NCBI RefSeq assembly: GCF_000186265.1
Contig: NC_014934.1
Span: forward strand, 1,240,001-1,304,000
From: Cellulophaga algicola DSM 14237
GTDB taxonomy: Bacteria > Bacteroidota > Bacteroidia > Flavobacteriales > Flavobacteriaceae
Length of the DNA stretch: 64,000 bases
Direction: 5' to 3'
In this document: piece by piece, positions 52,390 to 62,170 of the stretch
Position numbering within the stretch: the first letter of the stretch is position 1
How the letters are laid out: each line of letters starts with the position of its first letter
Translations under genes and position numbers: made by a program
Notes under the pieces: generated by a model
Seen by the model: only the letters and a program-made list of their open reading frames with translations
Databases searched by the model: none
What the model was told of the DNA's origin: nothing

Positions 52390-54198
52390 ATGAAACCACT
52401 ACTCTTACTTGCTACATTCCTTTTTTCAATTAGCAGCAACGCACAAACCAACAGCTATACCATTTCTTTTGAAAATGCGGTGCATCATGAAGCGGAAATT
52501 ACAGCAACATTCCCTAAGGTTACTTCAGAAATTTTTAGTGTACGTATGAGTAGAACATCTCCTGGGAGGTATGCACTACATGAATTTGCCAAAAACATCT
52601 ACGCCGTAAAGGCAACCGATAGCCAAGGAAAATCGCTGACTATAAAGCGCCCAAATCCCTACCAATGGGATATTACTGGGCATGACGGTACCGTAAACAT
52701 TAGCTATACATTATTCGCAGATCGTGCAGATGGTACGTATTCTCAGATTGATGAAACCCACGCACATTTAAATATCCCAGCTACCTTCATATATGCCCCT
52801 GAATTTTCCGAACGTAAGATTACAGTAGATTTCAATCCTCGAGAAGATCTAAACTGGAAAATAGCTACACAACTGCCTTTGGTTGCTAACAACACCTATA
52901 GCGCCAAGAACTTGCAGTATTTTATGGATAGCCCTACTGAATTAAGCAATTTTGGATTGCGAGAATTTGAGGTAGTAGAAGCAGATGGAAAAAAGAAAAA
53001 TATCCGTTTTGTTTTACATCACAATGGAACAGAAGCCGAACTAGACACTTATTTTGAGAAAATAAAAAAAACGGTTTTGGCGGAAGAAGCAGTTTTCGGG
53101 GAGCTTGCAGATTTTGATTATGGCACCTATACCTTTCTGGCCTGTTATATTCCTAATGCTTCTGGTGATGGTATGGAGCATAGAAATTCTACCATACTAA
53201 CCAGTACACGAAGTCTTGCCGATGGCGGAATGGAAAACAATATAGGAACAGTTTCTCATGAATTTTTTCATAGTTGGAATGTAGAACGTATACGACCAGA
53301 AAGCTTAGAGCCTTTTAATTTTGAAGAGGCTAATATGAGTGGCGAATTATGGTTTGCAGAAGGGTTTACCAGCTATTACACGAATCTTATATTATGTAGA
53401 ACAGCGCTAATAACAAATCAGGAATATGTTGAAGGTCTAACGGGTACCTTTAATTATGTATGGAATTCTCCTGCAAGACAATTTTTTAATCCGATAGAAA
53501 TGAGCTACCAAGCTCCTTTTGTAGATGCCGCTACCTCCGTAGATCCTGTAAACCGAGAAAATACGTTTATATCTTATTACTCCTACGGAAGTATTCTAGG
53601 ACTAGCACTAGATTTATCCCTAAGAGAAAAAGGTTTGAATTTAGATGATTACATGAAATTGGTGTGGACTACCTACGGAAAAAATGAGATTCCTTATACT
53701 ATAGAAAACCTCAACGAAAGTTTAAATACCTATGCAGGAAAGGCTTTTGGTGATGCTTTTTTCAATGCCTATATCTACAAGAGTGGCATGCCAGACTATA
53801 CAGCACTATTAGCAACTGTTGGCGTAGGCTTAAAACAAGACACACAAATACCAGACTTTGGCGCTACCGTAGCTATCAATACAAAAATGCAAGGAGAGAT
53901 CAAACGAAACACTACTATTGGTAGTCCTGCTTATTTAGGCGGACTAGATAAAGGTGATTTTATTACGCAAGTAAACGGACAAGCATTACCTAGTACAACC
54001 AGTTTTGAAGACTATATAAAAACCTTTGAGATTGGCACAGAATTAAAAATCGATTTTCTTAGAAATGCAGTACCACAAAAAACAATAGTAAAAATTGCTT
54101 CTAGCCAAACATATAGTATTGAACTTATGGAAAAGCAAGGCAAAAAACCATCTAAAAAGATTCTTAAAAACAGAGCTGCTTGGCTTACGCTACAATAG
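52390..54198 (+). CDS. M61-family metallopeptidase with PDZ domain
   Basis: 602 residues from ATG 52390 (signal peptide MKPLLLLATFLFSISSNAQ); the 20 extra codons of the longer open frame from 52330 are unlikely. N-terminal beta domain (about 25-190), then the zinc site SHEFFHSWNVERIRP (His ~290 and ~294), with the downstream Glu in ELWFAEGFTSYY. A PDZ domain lies at about 500-580 (GSPAYLGGLDKGDFITQVNGQ). This matches the glycyl-aminopeptidase-like M61 family, periplasmic in Bacteroidota. It stands alone, after the repeat-rich region. Confidence 0.93.
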   Translation: MKPLLLLATFLFSISSNAQTNSYTISFENAVHHEAEITATFPKVTSEIFSVRMSRTSPGRYALHEFAKNIYAVKATDSQGKSLTIKRPNPYQWDITGHDGTVNISYTLFADRADGTYSQIDETHAHLNIPATFIYAPEFSERKITVDFNPREDLNWKIATQLPLVANNTYSAKNLQYFMDSPTELSNFGLREFEVVEADGKKKNIRFVLHHNGTEAELDTYFEKIKKTVLAEEAVFGELADFDYGTYTFLACYIPNASGDGMEHRNSTILTSTRSLADGGMENNIGTVSHEFFHSWNVERIRPESLEPFNFEEANMSGELWFAEGFTSYYTNLILCRTALITNQEYVEGLTGTFNYVWNSPARQFFNPIEMSYQAPFVDAATSVDPVNRENTFISYYSYGSILGLALDLSLREKGLNLDDYMKLVWTTYGKNEIPYTIENLNESLNTYAGKAFGDAFFNAYIYKSGMPDYTALLATVGVGLKQDTQIPDFGATVAINTKMQGEIKRNTTIGSPAYLGGLDKGDFITQVNGQALPSTTSFEDYIKTFEIGTELKIDFLRNAVPQKTIVKIASSQTYSIELMEKQGKKPSKKILKNRAAWLTLQ

Positions 54199-54206
54199 CA
54201 TATTAG

Positions 54207-54248
54207 GGTTCACAAAGATTTCTCAAAAATGAGGGACCTTTGTGAACC
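54207..54248. terminator. long perfect hairpin after the M61 gene
   Basis: GGTTCACAAAG (54207-54217) pairs perfectly with CTTTGTGAACC (54238-54248) around 20 bases. No T tract follows on either strand, so it is an atypical terminator or an mRNA-stabilising hairpin. Confidence 0.55.
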
Positions 54249-54278
54249 ATAATTAGTACTGAACTAGAACAGCCGTAT

Positions 54279-54584
54279 TTATTCTAAAACAAAAACAACA
54301 TTACGCTTCACTTTAGAAGCCGTAGTTTTTTTCATTTTAGACGCTATCAATTTAGAATATGCTAATTGATTCGCTGCTATTTGCTGTAAATCTTGCGATA
54401 ATGGTTTAGACTTCTGTTTAGCTTCAACCGTTGCCATAATTTGCTTTTTAGGAGAACCCTTAAATAAATTAATGCCGAACTCTGCCAGAATATGGTCTAA
54501 ACTGTTCGTGGTTTGCTTTTTCGAAATTTTCAATTCGCGCTTAGAAGTGCCTTTAAACTCCTTTTTAAATAAAGTAGAAAACAT
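54279..54584 (-). CDS. small basic protein of unknown function
   Basis: 101 residues, Lys/Ser-rich, helical (MFSTLFKKEFKGTSKRELKISKK, KKQIMATVEAKQKSKPLSQDL, AYSKLIASKMKKTTASKVKR). No signal peptide, membrane segment or recognised domain. It is the only minus-strand gene in this part, between the M61 gene and the capsule operon. Coding nature is likely from codon composition and length but not certain. Confidence 0.55.
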   Translation of the reverse strand: MFSTLFKKEFKGTSKRELKISKKQTTNSLDHILAEFGINLFKGSPKKQIMATVEAKQKSKPLSQDLQQIAANQLAYSKLIASKMKKTTASKVKRNVVFVLE

Positions 54585-54872
54585 AAGTGGTTAATTTGGG
54601 TTCTGTAAAGCTAACGAAACATTTTAAGTAATCGTACAAAAAATAAATTAAAATTAAAGAATTTTCCTACAATTTAGCCAGGAACCATATAAATAACTCA
54701 GTAGCTGATGATTAGGTGAAAGGAGATACAATAGGAGAAAAACCTACTTTTTGATAAAATCAAAAATAAAATTGATAGCAGCAACACGCTTACAAATGCC
54801 ATGATTTTAAAGCTTATATTTTGAGAATATAGGGGTTATCTATATATTACCCCTTTATTAAGAGAAATTTCT
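54585..54872. other. intergenic region upstream of the UpxY gene
   Basis: 288 bases without an ORF. AGGGGT (54831-54836) and ACCCCT (54849-54854) form a short stem 18 bases before the upxY ATG, possibly affecting its translation. No clear TAnnTTTG box was found. Confidence 0.4.
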
Positions 54873-55346
54873 ATGAATTGGTATGTAGTCTATGTACAAT
54901 CTAAAAAAGAAAAGAAGGTCGCAGAAATCTTGCAAAAAATGCAGATAGAAGTGTACTGTCCTCTTATTAAAGAAGTTAAACAGTGGAGTGATCGAAAAAA
55001 AACGATTGAAAGTCCATTGTTTAAATCCTACGTTTTTGTTAGACTTCATGATAAAGAACGCTCTAACGTTTTTGATGTTCCTGGTGTTGTACGTTATTTA
55101 TTTTGGTTGGGGCAACCGGCAATAGTCAGAGATGAGGAAATAGCTATTATTAAAAAATGGCTCGAAGATGATACTATCGAAGAAATTACCCTCCATAAAT
55201 TACTGCCTGGTGATGAAATACTCATTAAAAATGGTCCTCTAAAAGATAAAAAAGCAATCATTCAAGAAGTAGGAAAAAAAAGAATACGATTGGCCATTCC
55301 GGGATTAAGCATCATCATCAATGCTAAAATAAAAGATATCGTATAA
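54873..55346 (+). CDS. UpxY-family transcription antiterminator (NusG paralogue)
   Basis: 157 residues: NusG N-terminal domain (MNWYVVYVQSKKEKKVAEILQ, then FKSYVFVRLHDKERSNVFDVPGVVRYLFWLG) and a C-terminal KOW-type domain (LLPGDEILIKNGPLKDKKAIIQEVGKKRIRLAIPGLSI). UpxY proteins load on RNA polymerase in the leader of their own polysaccharide operon and prevent early termination. It is first in the capsule/EPS region and separated from gmd by a long leader, as expected for such a regulator. Confidence 0.9.
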   Translation: MNWYVVYVQSKKEKKVAEILQKMQIEVYCPLIKEVKQWSDRKKTIESPLFKSYVFVRLHDKERSNVFDVPGVVRYLFWLGQPAIVRDEEIAIIKKWLEDDTIEEITLHKLLPGDEILIKNGPLKDKKAIIQEVGKKRIRLAIPGLSIIINAKIKDIV

Positions 55347-55918
55347 CGCACTATATATCAATACCTAAGATACGTATCAAAACCCTCATCTTAGTTTTAT
55401 TTACACTCTAAAACACCAGGGAACTATGCTAATCTTCAATACCCATAGTTTTACAAAAAGAGCACTTCATCGATGAAATTTAACGCTCATCCCTAATACA
55501 CACTACCAAGCACTTCAAATCACTTATATATATCTCAAATTGTTAAGGATGTGAATCGAATATATTCACAAAGACCTCCTTTTAATTATCGACTTCATAA
55601 ATCTTGACACACTTTTAAAAGAAACCTTGTGCTATTAAAATTACGTGCTTAATTTCGCAGCTTAAATTGTTTTTTTATCGTGTGGAAAACCGCAAGGTTT
55701 AATTCCCTAGCTATTTTACCTTCGCTAAATCGTAAAAACAGCTTACAACCGTGACCCAACTATGTGGTTTACGGCGCGGAGCGCTAAAAAAGACTCAACT
55801 TTATAGCTAATAAAACCCTCCCACTTTACAACTAAATTCCATTAAAATTTAACTTTCGAAGTCTGACCAATACTATATTGACGTATTTCGATGTAATCAC
55901 CTTTAACATAATCAACAT
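55347..55918 (+). promoter_or_regulatory. ~570-bp leader of the polysaccharide operon
   Basis: No ORF was recognised. The sequence holds a small hairpin AAACC-GCAA-GGTTT (55687-55700) with a GNRA-type loop and a GC-rich stretch GGCGCGGAGCGC (55770-55781) in otherwise AT-rich DNA. Its length and place between upxY and gmd fit the untranslated leader on which UpxY acts; this role is inference. Confidence 0.5.
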
Positions 55919-57031
55919 ATGAAAGTAGCATTTATCACAGGAGTAACCGGACAAGATGGCGCTTACTTGAGTGAATTTTTATTGAAAAAAGGATACCAAG
56001 TACATGGCCTTAAAAGAAGAGCGTCAATGTTTAATACAGATAGAATAGATCATCTGTACCAAGACCCACATATAGAAAACCGTAATTTTATTTTACATTA
56101 TGGGGATATGACGGATAGTACCAACCTAATTCGTCTTATCCAAGAAATTCAACCAGACGAAATCTACAACCTTGCAGCAATGAGTCACGTACAAGTGTCT
56201 TTTGAAATTCCTGAATACACAGGGAATGCAGATGGTTTAGGTACCCTTCGTATTTTAGATGCTGTTCGTTTATTAGGTTTAGAAAAGAAAACACGTATTT
56301 ACCAAGCTTCTACATCAGAACTATATGGTAAAGTACAAGAAGTGCCACAATCAGAAACTACCCCTTTTTACCCACGTAGCCCATATGCTGTTGCTAAAAT
56401 GTACGCGTATTGGATTACCGTAAATTATAGAGAAGCTTACGGTATGTATGCCTGTAATGGTATTTTATTCAACCATGAATCGCCTATTAGAGGAGAAACT
56501 TTTGTAACGCGTAAAATTACACGTGCTGCTTCTAGAATTGCACTTGGTTTACAAGACAAAATATACTTAGGGAATTTAGATGCTAAAAGAGATTGGGGTC
56601 ATGCGAAAGATTATGTGCGTATGATGTGGATGATTTTACAAGCAGAAGAAGCTGAGGATTGGGTTATTGCTACCGGAAAAACAACCCCTGTTAGAGAATT
56701 TGTACGTATGGCTTTTGCAGAAGTTGGCGTAGAATTAGAATTCAAAGGCGAAGGTGTTGAGGAAAAAGGATATGTAAAAGCATGTACCAATCCAGAATTC
56801 CAAATTGAAATTGGGAAAGAAGTATTAGCAGTAGATCCTAAATACTTTAGACCAACAGAAGTAGATTTGTTAATTGGTGATGCTACTAAAGCGAATACTA
56901 AATTAGGTTGGATTCCTGAGTTCGATTTACAAGACTTAGTAAAAGACATGATGAAAAATGATGTTAAACTAATGCAGAAAGATCAGTTCTTAAAAGAAGG
57001 TGGTTATAACACGTTTAATTACTTCGAGTAA
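55919..57031 (+). CDS. gmd: GDP-mannose 4,6-dehydratase
   Basis: 370 residues, short-chain dehydrogenase fold: NADP-binding [23 protein letters not shown], catalytic Thr/Ser region [18 protein letters not shown], and YxxxK in [14 protein letters not shown]. It converts GDP-D-mannose to GDP-4-keto-6-deoxymannose, the first step to GDP-L-fucose. fcl follows 97 bp downstream. First enzyme gene of the operon, after the long leader. Confidence 0.97.
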   Translation: MKVAFITGVTGQDGAYLSEFLLKKGYQVHGLKRRASMFNTDRIDHLYQDPHIENRNFILHYGDMTDSTNLIRLIQEIQPDEIYNLAAMSHVQVSFEIPEYTGNADGLGTLRILDAVRLLGLEKKTRIYQASTSELYGKVQEVPQSETTPFYPRSPYAVAKMYAYWITVNYREAYGMYACNGILFNHESPIRGETFVTRKITRAASRIALGLQDKIYLGNLDAKRDWGHAKDYVRMMWMILQAEEAEDWVIATGKTTPVREFVRMAFAEVGVELEFKGEGVEEKGYVKACTNPEFQIEIGKEVLAVDPKYFRPTEVDLLIGDATKANTKLGWIPEFDLQDLVKDMMKNDVKLMQKDQFLKEGGYNTFNYFE

Positions 57032-57055
57032 AGCTAAAATTTAATTCAAATACAG

Positions 57056-57089
57056 CACCAATACCTATAGCACAACTTGGGTATTGGTG
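57056..57089 (+). other. hairpin between gmd and fcl
   Basis: CACCAATACC (57056-57065) pairs with GGTATTGGTG (57080-57089). No T tract follows, so it is not a standard terminator; it may stabilise gmd mRNA or tune downstream expression. Confidence 0.5.
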
Positions 57090-57128
57090 TACATTAATAG
57101 AGGTTCAATCTCAGTTTAACGAGTACAC

Positions 57129-58211
57129 ATGGAGAAAGACGCAAAAATATACATAGCCGGCCATAGAGGATTAGTAGGAAGCGCTATTTTAAAAAATTTG
57201 GAAGCCAGAGGCTATACCAATTTTATTACTCGTACCCATAAAGAATTAGATCTTACGGATAACACTGCGGTACAAACATTTTTTGCCACAGAGAAACCGG
57301 AATATGTGTTTTTGGCAGCCGCTAAAGTTGGTGGTATTGTTGCCAATAATACGTACCGAGCAGATTTTATCTATGCTAATTTAATGATACAGAATAACGT
57401 AATACATCAAAGTTATGTGCATGATGTAAAAAAATTAATGTTTTTAGGCAGTACGTGTATCTACCCAAAAAACTGTCCGCAACCCATGAAAGAGGACTAT
57501 CTCTTAACAGATACCCTAGAGTATACCAATGAACCGTATGCTATTGCAAAAATTGCAGGGATTAAAATGTGCGAGAGTTACAATCTGCAGTATGACCGAA
57601 ATTTTATTTCTGTAATGCCTACCAACCTATACGGTCCTAATGACAATTTCGATTTAGAGAAATCTCATGTATTACCTGCATTAATTCGTAAAATGCATTT
57701 AGGAAAAGCTTTAGAAAATCAAGATTGGGATACCTTACGTAAAGATTTAAACAAGCTCCCTATAGAAGGTTTTAATGGTGCTGCAATGGATGAGGACATC
57801 TATTCTATTTTAGATAAATATGGCATCCAGAAAAAAGGAGATACCGTACATTTAGAAATTTGGGGTTCTGGTAAACCGATGCGCGAATTTTTATGGAGTG
57901 AAGACATGGCAGATGCGTGTGTCTTTCTAATGGAAGAGCGCGATTTTAAAGATTGTTACGATACCAAAGCCAAAGAAATTAGAAACACCCATATCAATAT
58001 TGGTACAGGAGTAGATATTTCTATTAAAGAATTGGCAAAATTGATCAAAGAAACTATTGGTTTTAAAGGAAAATTATATTTCAATGCTGATAAACCAGAC
58101 GGCACGATGAAAAAATTAACAGATCCTTCTAAGCTCCATGGTTTAGGGTGGAAACACAAGATAGAACTGCAAGAAGGTGTACGTAAAATGTACGATTGGT
58201 ATACTAAATAG
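57129..58211 (+). CDS. fcl: GDP-L-fucose synthase
   Basis: 360 residues: NADP-binding AGHRGLVGSAILKNLEARGY, then AAKVGGIVANN, the Ser/Cys segment GSTCIYPKNCPQPMKED and catalytic YxxxK in EPYAIAKIAGIKMCE. It epimerises and reduces the gmd product to GDP-L-fucose. The middle insertion (about 195-240, DWDTLRKDLNKLPIEGFNG) is longer than in E. coli WcaG; I recall it as common in Bacteroidota. Confidence 0.96.
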   Translation: MEKDAKIYIAGHRGLVGSAILKNLEARGYTNFITRTHKELDLTDNTAVQTFFATEKPEYVFLAAAKVGGIVANNTYRADFIYANLMIQNNVIHQSYVHDVKKLMFLGSTCIYPKNCPQPMKEDYLLTDTLEYTNEPYAIAKIAGIKMCESYNLQYDRNFISVMPTNLYGPNDNFDLEKSHVLPALIRKMHLGKALENQDWDTLRKDLNKLPIEGFNGAAMDEDIYSILDKYGIQKKGDTVHLEIWGSGKPMREFLWSEDMADACVFLMEERDFKDCYDTKAKEIRNTHINIGTGVDISIKELAKLIKETIGFKGKLYFNADKPDGTMKKLTDPSKLHGLGWKHKIELQEGVRKMYDWYTK

Positions 58212-58432
58212 AACCATTGCACGCACTATCAACGTATATCCTAAACAAGACTAACTAATTTCCCCAGATTATATGACTGTACGTTTAAATTGCCTCATAA
58301 CAATTTGCATGAATAAAGTTCTCCCAATTCATAGCCATTTTTATTCAAAAAAAAAGTCACTACATATTTTTTTTTGAATCGACAATATGAAGAATACAAC
58401 CGCCAAATCATAGAATATTAGAAAAAATATCA

Positions 58433-59782
58433 ATGAAAAAGTCATATTTCGTTATTCCATTATCGTTTATATTTCATATAATTACCATCAATGTTATCCT
58501 GTATCTATTAACCCCTGAAACCTATAGATCTGGCTTTAGCATTATATATTACAACCTTACATGGCTTATTGTTACCTATGCCATAGATTTTTACCCTACG
58601 GCAAGGAGAGAAGGATTTACTACAAATGTTCGTAATTTCTTTATGCTATTCCTTATTTACGGTCTAGTATTCTTTACTTCATTTACATTTCTAAGTGACC
58701 ATCGTTACAAACCAGCTTATTTGACTTTAGTATATTTGCTGATTTGCTTAATGCTCACCCTATTTCGTTTGCTCTTTTATTGGGCAAGAAACTTATATCG
58801 TACTAAAGGTTTAAGTAAAGAAGTAAGAGCAGTTGTGATAGGACGCGACAAAAATTTAAAAAAACTACGTCGCATTTTTGATACAGGAAACTATGGTTAC
58901 AAGTATATGGGGTATTTTGATAATACTAAATCAGATAGTCCAACCTATTTAGGAAAAATACAAGACTCTTATGCCTATATTTTTGAAAATAATGTAGAAG
59001 AAGTATACTGCATGGCTTCAAGACTTTCTAAAGGAGAGATTCAAGAATTAATGCGAATAGCAGATAATAGCTTAAAAAAAATAAAGATTGTTCCCGATAA
59101 TAAAGAGCTATTTTCAAGAGCCATGTCTATTGAATTGTACGGCGAAGTACCTGTACTAAACTTACGCGCTTCTCCTTTAGAGTTAGAGTATGCCAATGTG
59201 GTTAAGCGTGTATTTGATATTATCTTTTCAAGTTTAGTTATTCTCTTTGTACTTTCATGGTTAACACCCTTAGTTTGGGTTTTAATGAAGCTAGATTCAA
59301 AAGGCCCTTTATTCTTCAAGCAAAGTCGTCATGGGGTAAATAGAAATACTTTTGATTGTTATAAGTTTAGATCAATGACGAAGAGTGATACTAGTGATAC
59401 CAAAATGGCTTCAAAAAATGACATGCGGATTACCAAACTGGGTAGAATTTTAAGGAAAACCAGTATTGATGAGCTACCACAATTTATCAATGTTCTAAAA
59501 GGAGAAATGAGTGTTGTAGGACCTAGGCCTCATATGCAATTACATACAGAGCAGTTTGAAAAATCTGTAGACAAGTATTTAGTGCGCCATTTCTTAAAGC
59601 CAGGAATTACAGGCTTAGCACAAATAAAAGGGTATCGTGGAGAAATATTAGAGCAGTCTGATATTGTAAACAGGGTACGTTATGATATTTTTTATATGGA
59701 AAAATGGTCCATTCAATTAGACATATCTATAATTTATTATACGGTAGCTAATGCCATTCGGGGCGAGGAAAGGGCTTATTAA
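58433..59782 (+). CDS. initiating undecaprenyl-phosphate sugar phosphotransferase (WcaJ/PglC-like)
   Basis: 449 residues: four N-terminal membrane helices (about 5-115), a CoA-binding-like region (130-235), one more membrane helix (about 262-285) and the C-terminal bacterial sugar transferase domain. Family motifs are visible: KRVFDIIFSSLVILF, GPLFFKQSRHGVNRNTFDCYKFRSM, RKTSIDELPQFINVLKGEMSVVGPRPH. It links the first sugar-1-phosphate to undecaprenyl phosphate at the inner membrane and so starts repeat-unit synthesis. A 221-bp gap follows fcl. Confidence 0.93.
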   Translation: MKKSYFVIPLSFIFHIITINVILYLLTPETYRSGFSIIYYNLTWLIVTYAIDFYPTARREGFTTNVRNFFMLFLIYGLVFFTSFTFLSDHRYKPAYLTLVYLLICLMLTLFRLLFYWARNLYRTKGLSKEVRAVVIGRDKNLKKLRRIFDTGNYGYKYMGYFDNTKSDSPTYLGKIQDSYAYIFENNVEEVYCMASRLSKGEIQELMRIADNSLKKIKIVPDNKELFSRAMSIELYGEVPVLNLRASPLELEYANVVKRVFDIIFSSLVILFVLSWLTPLVWVLMKLDSKGPLFFKQSRHGVNRNTFDCYKFRSMTKSDTSDTKMASKNDMRITKLGRILRKTSIDELPQFINVLKGEMSVVGPRPHMQLHTEQFEKSVDKYLVRHFLKPGITGLAQIKGYRGEILEQSDIVNRVRYDIFYMEKWSIQLDISIIYYTVANAIRGEERAY

Positions 59783-59838
59783 TAGTACACAACCAAAATC
59801 AAACTACCATTTAATATAACATTTTCACTTTTAAGATA

Positions 59839-62139
59839 ATGAAAAAAGTAAATCCAGATTTAAAATCGTTTGAGCAAAACAATATTCGTTCAATCATTGC
59901 TAAATACACCAAGTATTGGCCAATATTTGCCATAAGTTTACTTATTGGAATAACCATTATATTTTTATATATGCGTTATTATGCAGAAAATAAATATGAA
60001 GTTCGAGGAACTATTTTATTGAAAAATGTTGAAGCTGGGCAAGGTTTTGGAGATTTAACAGATTTTGCCAACATGGGTCTCGTTAAAAACACGCACAGTT
60101 TAGAAGATGAAATAGGAATTCTTAAGTCCATCGGTGTAATAGAAGAAGTAGTTTCTAGAAACAATTATAACATTACATTCTTTATTGATGGAAAAATACG
60201 TGATGTTGAAGTATATGGAGCTAATGTCCCAATTAATATAACTGTGGATGAAACTGCAGATAACCTAATTTATGACCTTCCTGTTACCATTAAATTTATT
60301 GATGCCGCAACCTATGAACTCACCACTGTTGTAAATGATAAAGAACTAAAATCCAAACATACTTTTGGAGAAGTTGTTACAACTCCTTATGGTACTTTTA
60401 CAATTGCCACAAAAGGCGAACTTCCTGTATATAAAAATTCTAAAAACTTGTATTTTAAAATTGGCAACAAAGATGATTTCGTTACAAGTTTTATTAAAAG
60501 TCTAAATGTAAACCCTGCAAATAAAACAGGAAACTCTCTAAATCTAAGTTTTATTGCTAACGACAAGGTTAAAGGTGAAGAAATTTTATCTAAAATTATA
60601 GAAACTTATATTGAAAAGACCATTAAATATGAAAATGAATTAGCGGAAAATACGATCAAAATGATTGATGATCGTTTAAAACTCATCTCTGGAGAAATTG
60701 AAAATGTTGAAAAAACAGTAGTAGATTTTAAAACTGAAAACACGGTAACTAATATTGCCAGTAATGCGGATACGTATGTACAACAGTCTAACGATTACAA
60801 AAACAGAGTAGCAGAATATCAAACGCAAATTAATGTCTTAGAAGGGGTTGAATTTTCATTACAAAATGGAAATAATGAATCTACAATTGGTGGGGCAGCG
60901 ATAAACGATCCTTCGGTTAATAGTTTAATCGCACAATACAACCAAGCCTTAGCGGAAAAACAAAAACTATCACAATCAGCTTCTAGCTCTAACCCCTTAG
61001 TGGAAAATCTAGATAAAAATCTAAGTAGTCTTAGACAATCCATTATACAAAACGTAAGAAGTGTAAAGAATGGCTATTCTATTGCCCGCGGTAATTTATC
61101 TGCAAATGCAAATCGGTATGATTATCAAATTGCTAAAGTTCCAGGAATGGAAAAAAAATTATTAGACATCAGCCGTGACAAAAGCACGAAAGAAGGCTTA
61201 TACCTGTATTTACTTCAAAAAAGAGAAGAAGAGGTACTCTCCTTAGCCGCCCCTGTTTCTTCCACCAGAATTGTTAGCTACCCAAAAGCAGGGAAATTCC
61301 CTATTAGTCCAAATAAGAAAGTATTATACTTCTCAGGATTACTCTTAGGATTAGTCATTCCTATATCTTTAATCTATTTAAAAGATATATTGAATAATAA
61401 AGTTTCAAGCGTAGAGGAGTTAACTCAAAATTTAGCTGCACCATTTTTAGGAGAAATAGCTCATAGTAAAAATGCTAATATTGTGAATAATGAAGACCGT
61501 GATACTTCTCCCGAAGCAGAATTATTTCGATTATTATTGTTTAATCTAGATTATTTAAAGAAAACAGAGAAGAATCAAACCATCTTGGTGACTTCTACAG
61601 AAAAGGGTGAAGGAAAAACCTTTATTGCTTCTAATCTAGCTTTGACCTTTGCTTCTAATGGCGAAAAAGTAGTCGTCTTAACTTTCGATTTACGAGAGCC
61701 AAAATTAATGGACAATTTTAACCTTCCGAATTCTCCAGGAATCACAGATTTTATTGTGAAAAAAGGATTAAATGCAGATCAAATTATTCAAAAACATCCT
61801 AGCATTGATGATTTCTATTTGGTAGGCTCTGGAAGCACGATGAATCAAGTAGGACGCTTGATGGTCAGCAACCGAATTGGTGTATTAATGGATAGCTTAA
61901 AACAAGAGTACGATCGTATCATTATTGATACGGCACCTATTGGAGTTATCTCTGATGCCTTTGCATTGAATTCTTACATTGATAGTACTATTTATGTGGT
62001 TAGGAAAGATAAAACTAAGAAGCAATCTTTAAGTATTATAAATGCTATTTATGAAAACAATCGTCTTAAAAATACGATGATTGTACTTAACGACACCAAA
62101 GCAGCTGCTTCATATGGCTACGGATCTACAAAAGGATAA
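59839..62139 (+). CDS. Wzc-like polysaccharide co-polymerase / tyrosine autokinase
   Basis: 766 residues. Wzz domain with the first membrane helix at about 31-51. A periplasmic coiled coil follows (about 265-460), then the second helix at about 495-518 (VLYFSGLLLGLVIPISLIYL) and a BY-kinase domain from about 575. Walker A is STEKGEGKTFIASNL (about 587-600), Walker A' VVLTFDLREPK, Walker B IIIDTAPIG. The C-terminal tail (ASYGYGSTKG) holds only two Tyr, fewer than in proteobacterial Wzc. It controls chain length and export of the polysaccharide. Confidence 0.92.
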   Translation: MKKVNPDLKSFEQNNIRSIIAKYTKYWPIFAISLLIGITIIFLYMRYYAENKYEVRGTILLKNVEAGQGFGDLTDFANMGLVKNTHSLEDEIGILKSIGVIEEVVSRNNYNITFFIDGKIRDVEVYGANVPINITVDETADNLIYDLPVTIKFIDAATYELTTVVNDKELKSKHTFGEVVTTPYGTFTIATKGELPVYKNSKNLYFKIGNKDDFVTSFIKSLNVNPANKTGNSLNLSFIANDKVKGEEILSKIIETYIEKTIKYENELAENTIKMIDDRLKLISGEIENVEKTVVDFKTENTVTNIASNADTYVQQSNDYKNRVAEYQTQINVLEGVEFSLQNGNNESTIGGAAINDPSVNSLIAQYNQALAEKQKLSQSASSSNPLVENLDKNLSSLRQSIIQNVRSVKNGYSIARGNLSANANRYDYQIAKVPGMEKKLLDISRDKSTKEGLYLYLLQKREEEVLSLAAPVSSTRIVSYPKAGKFPISPNKKVLYFSGLLLGLVIPISLIYLKDILNNKVSSVEELTQNLAAPFLGEIAHSKNANIVNNEDRDTSPEAELFRLLLFNLDYLKKTEKNQTILVTSTEKGEGKTFIASNLALTFASNGEKVVVLTFDLREPKLMDNFNLPNSPGITDFIVKKGLNADQIIQKHPSIDDFYLVGSGSTMNQVGRLMVSNRIGVLMDSLKQEYDRIIIDTAPIGVISDAFALNSYIDSTIYVVRKDKTKKQSLSIINAIYENNRLKNTMIVLNDTKAAASYGYGSTKG

Positions 62140-62170
62140 ACTGAAATATTTAAATCATCTATAACATAGT

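Noticed and set aside
54831-54854. Invertible promoter upstream of the UpxY gene
   Set aside because: The inverted arms are only 6 bp and 12 bases apart, with no promoter box between them and no invertase gene nearby; a simple hairpin is more likely.
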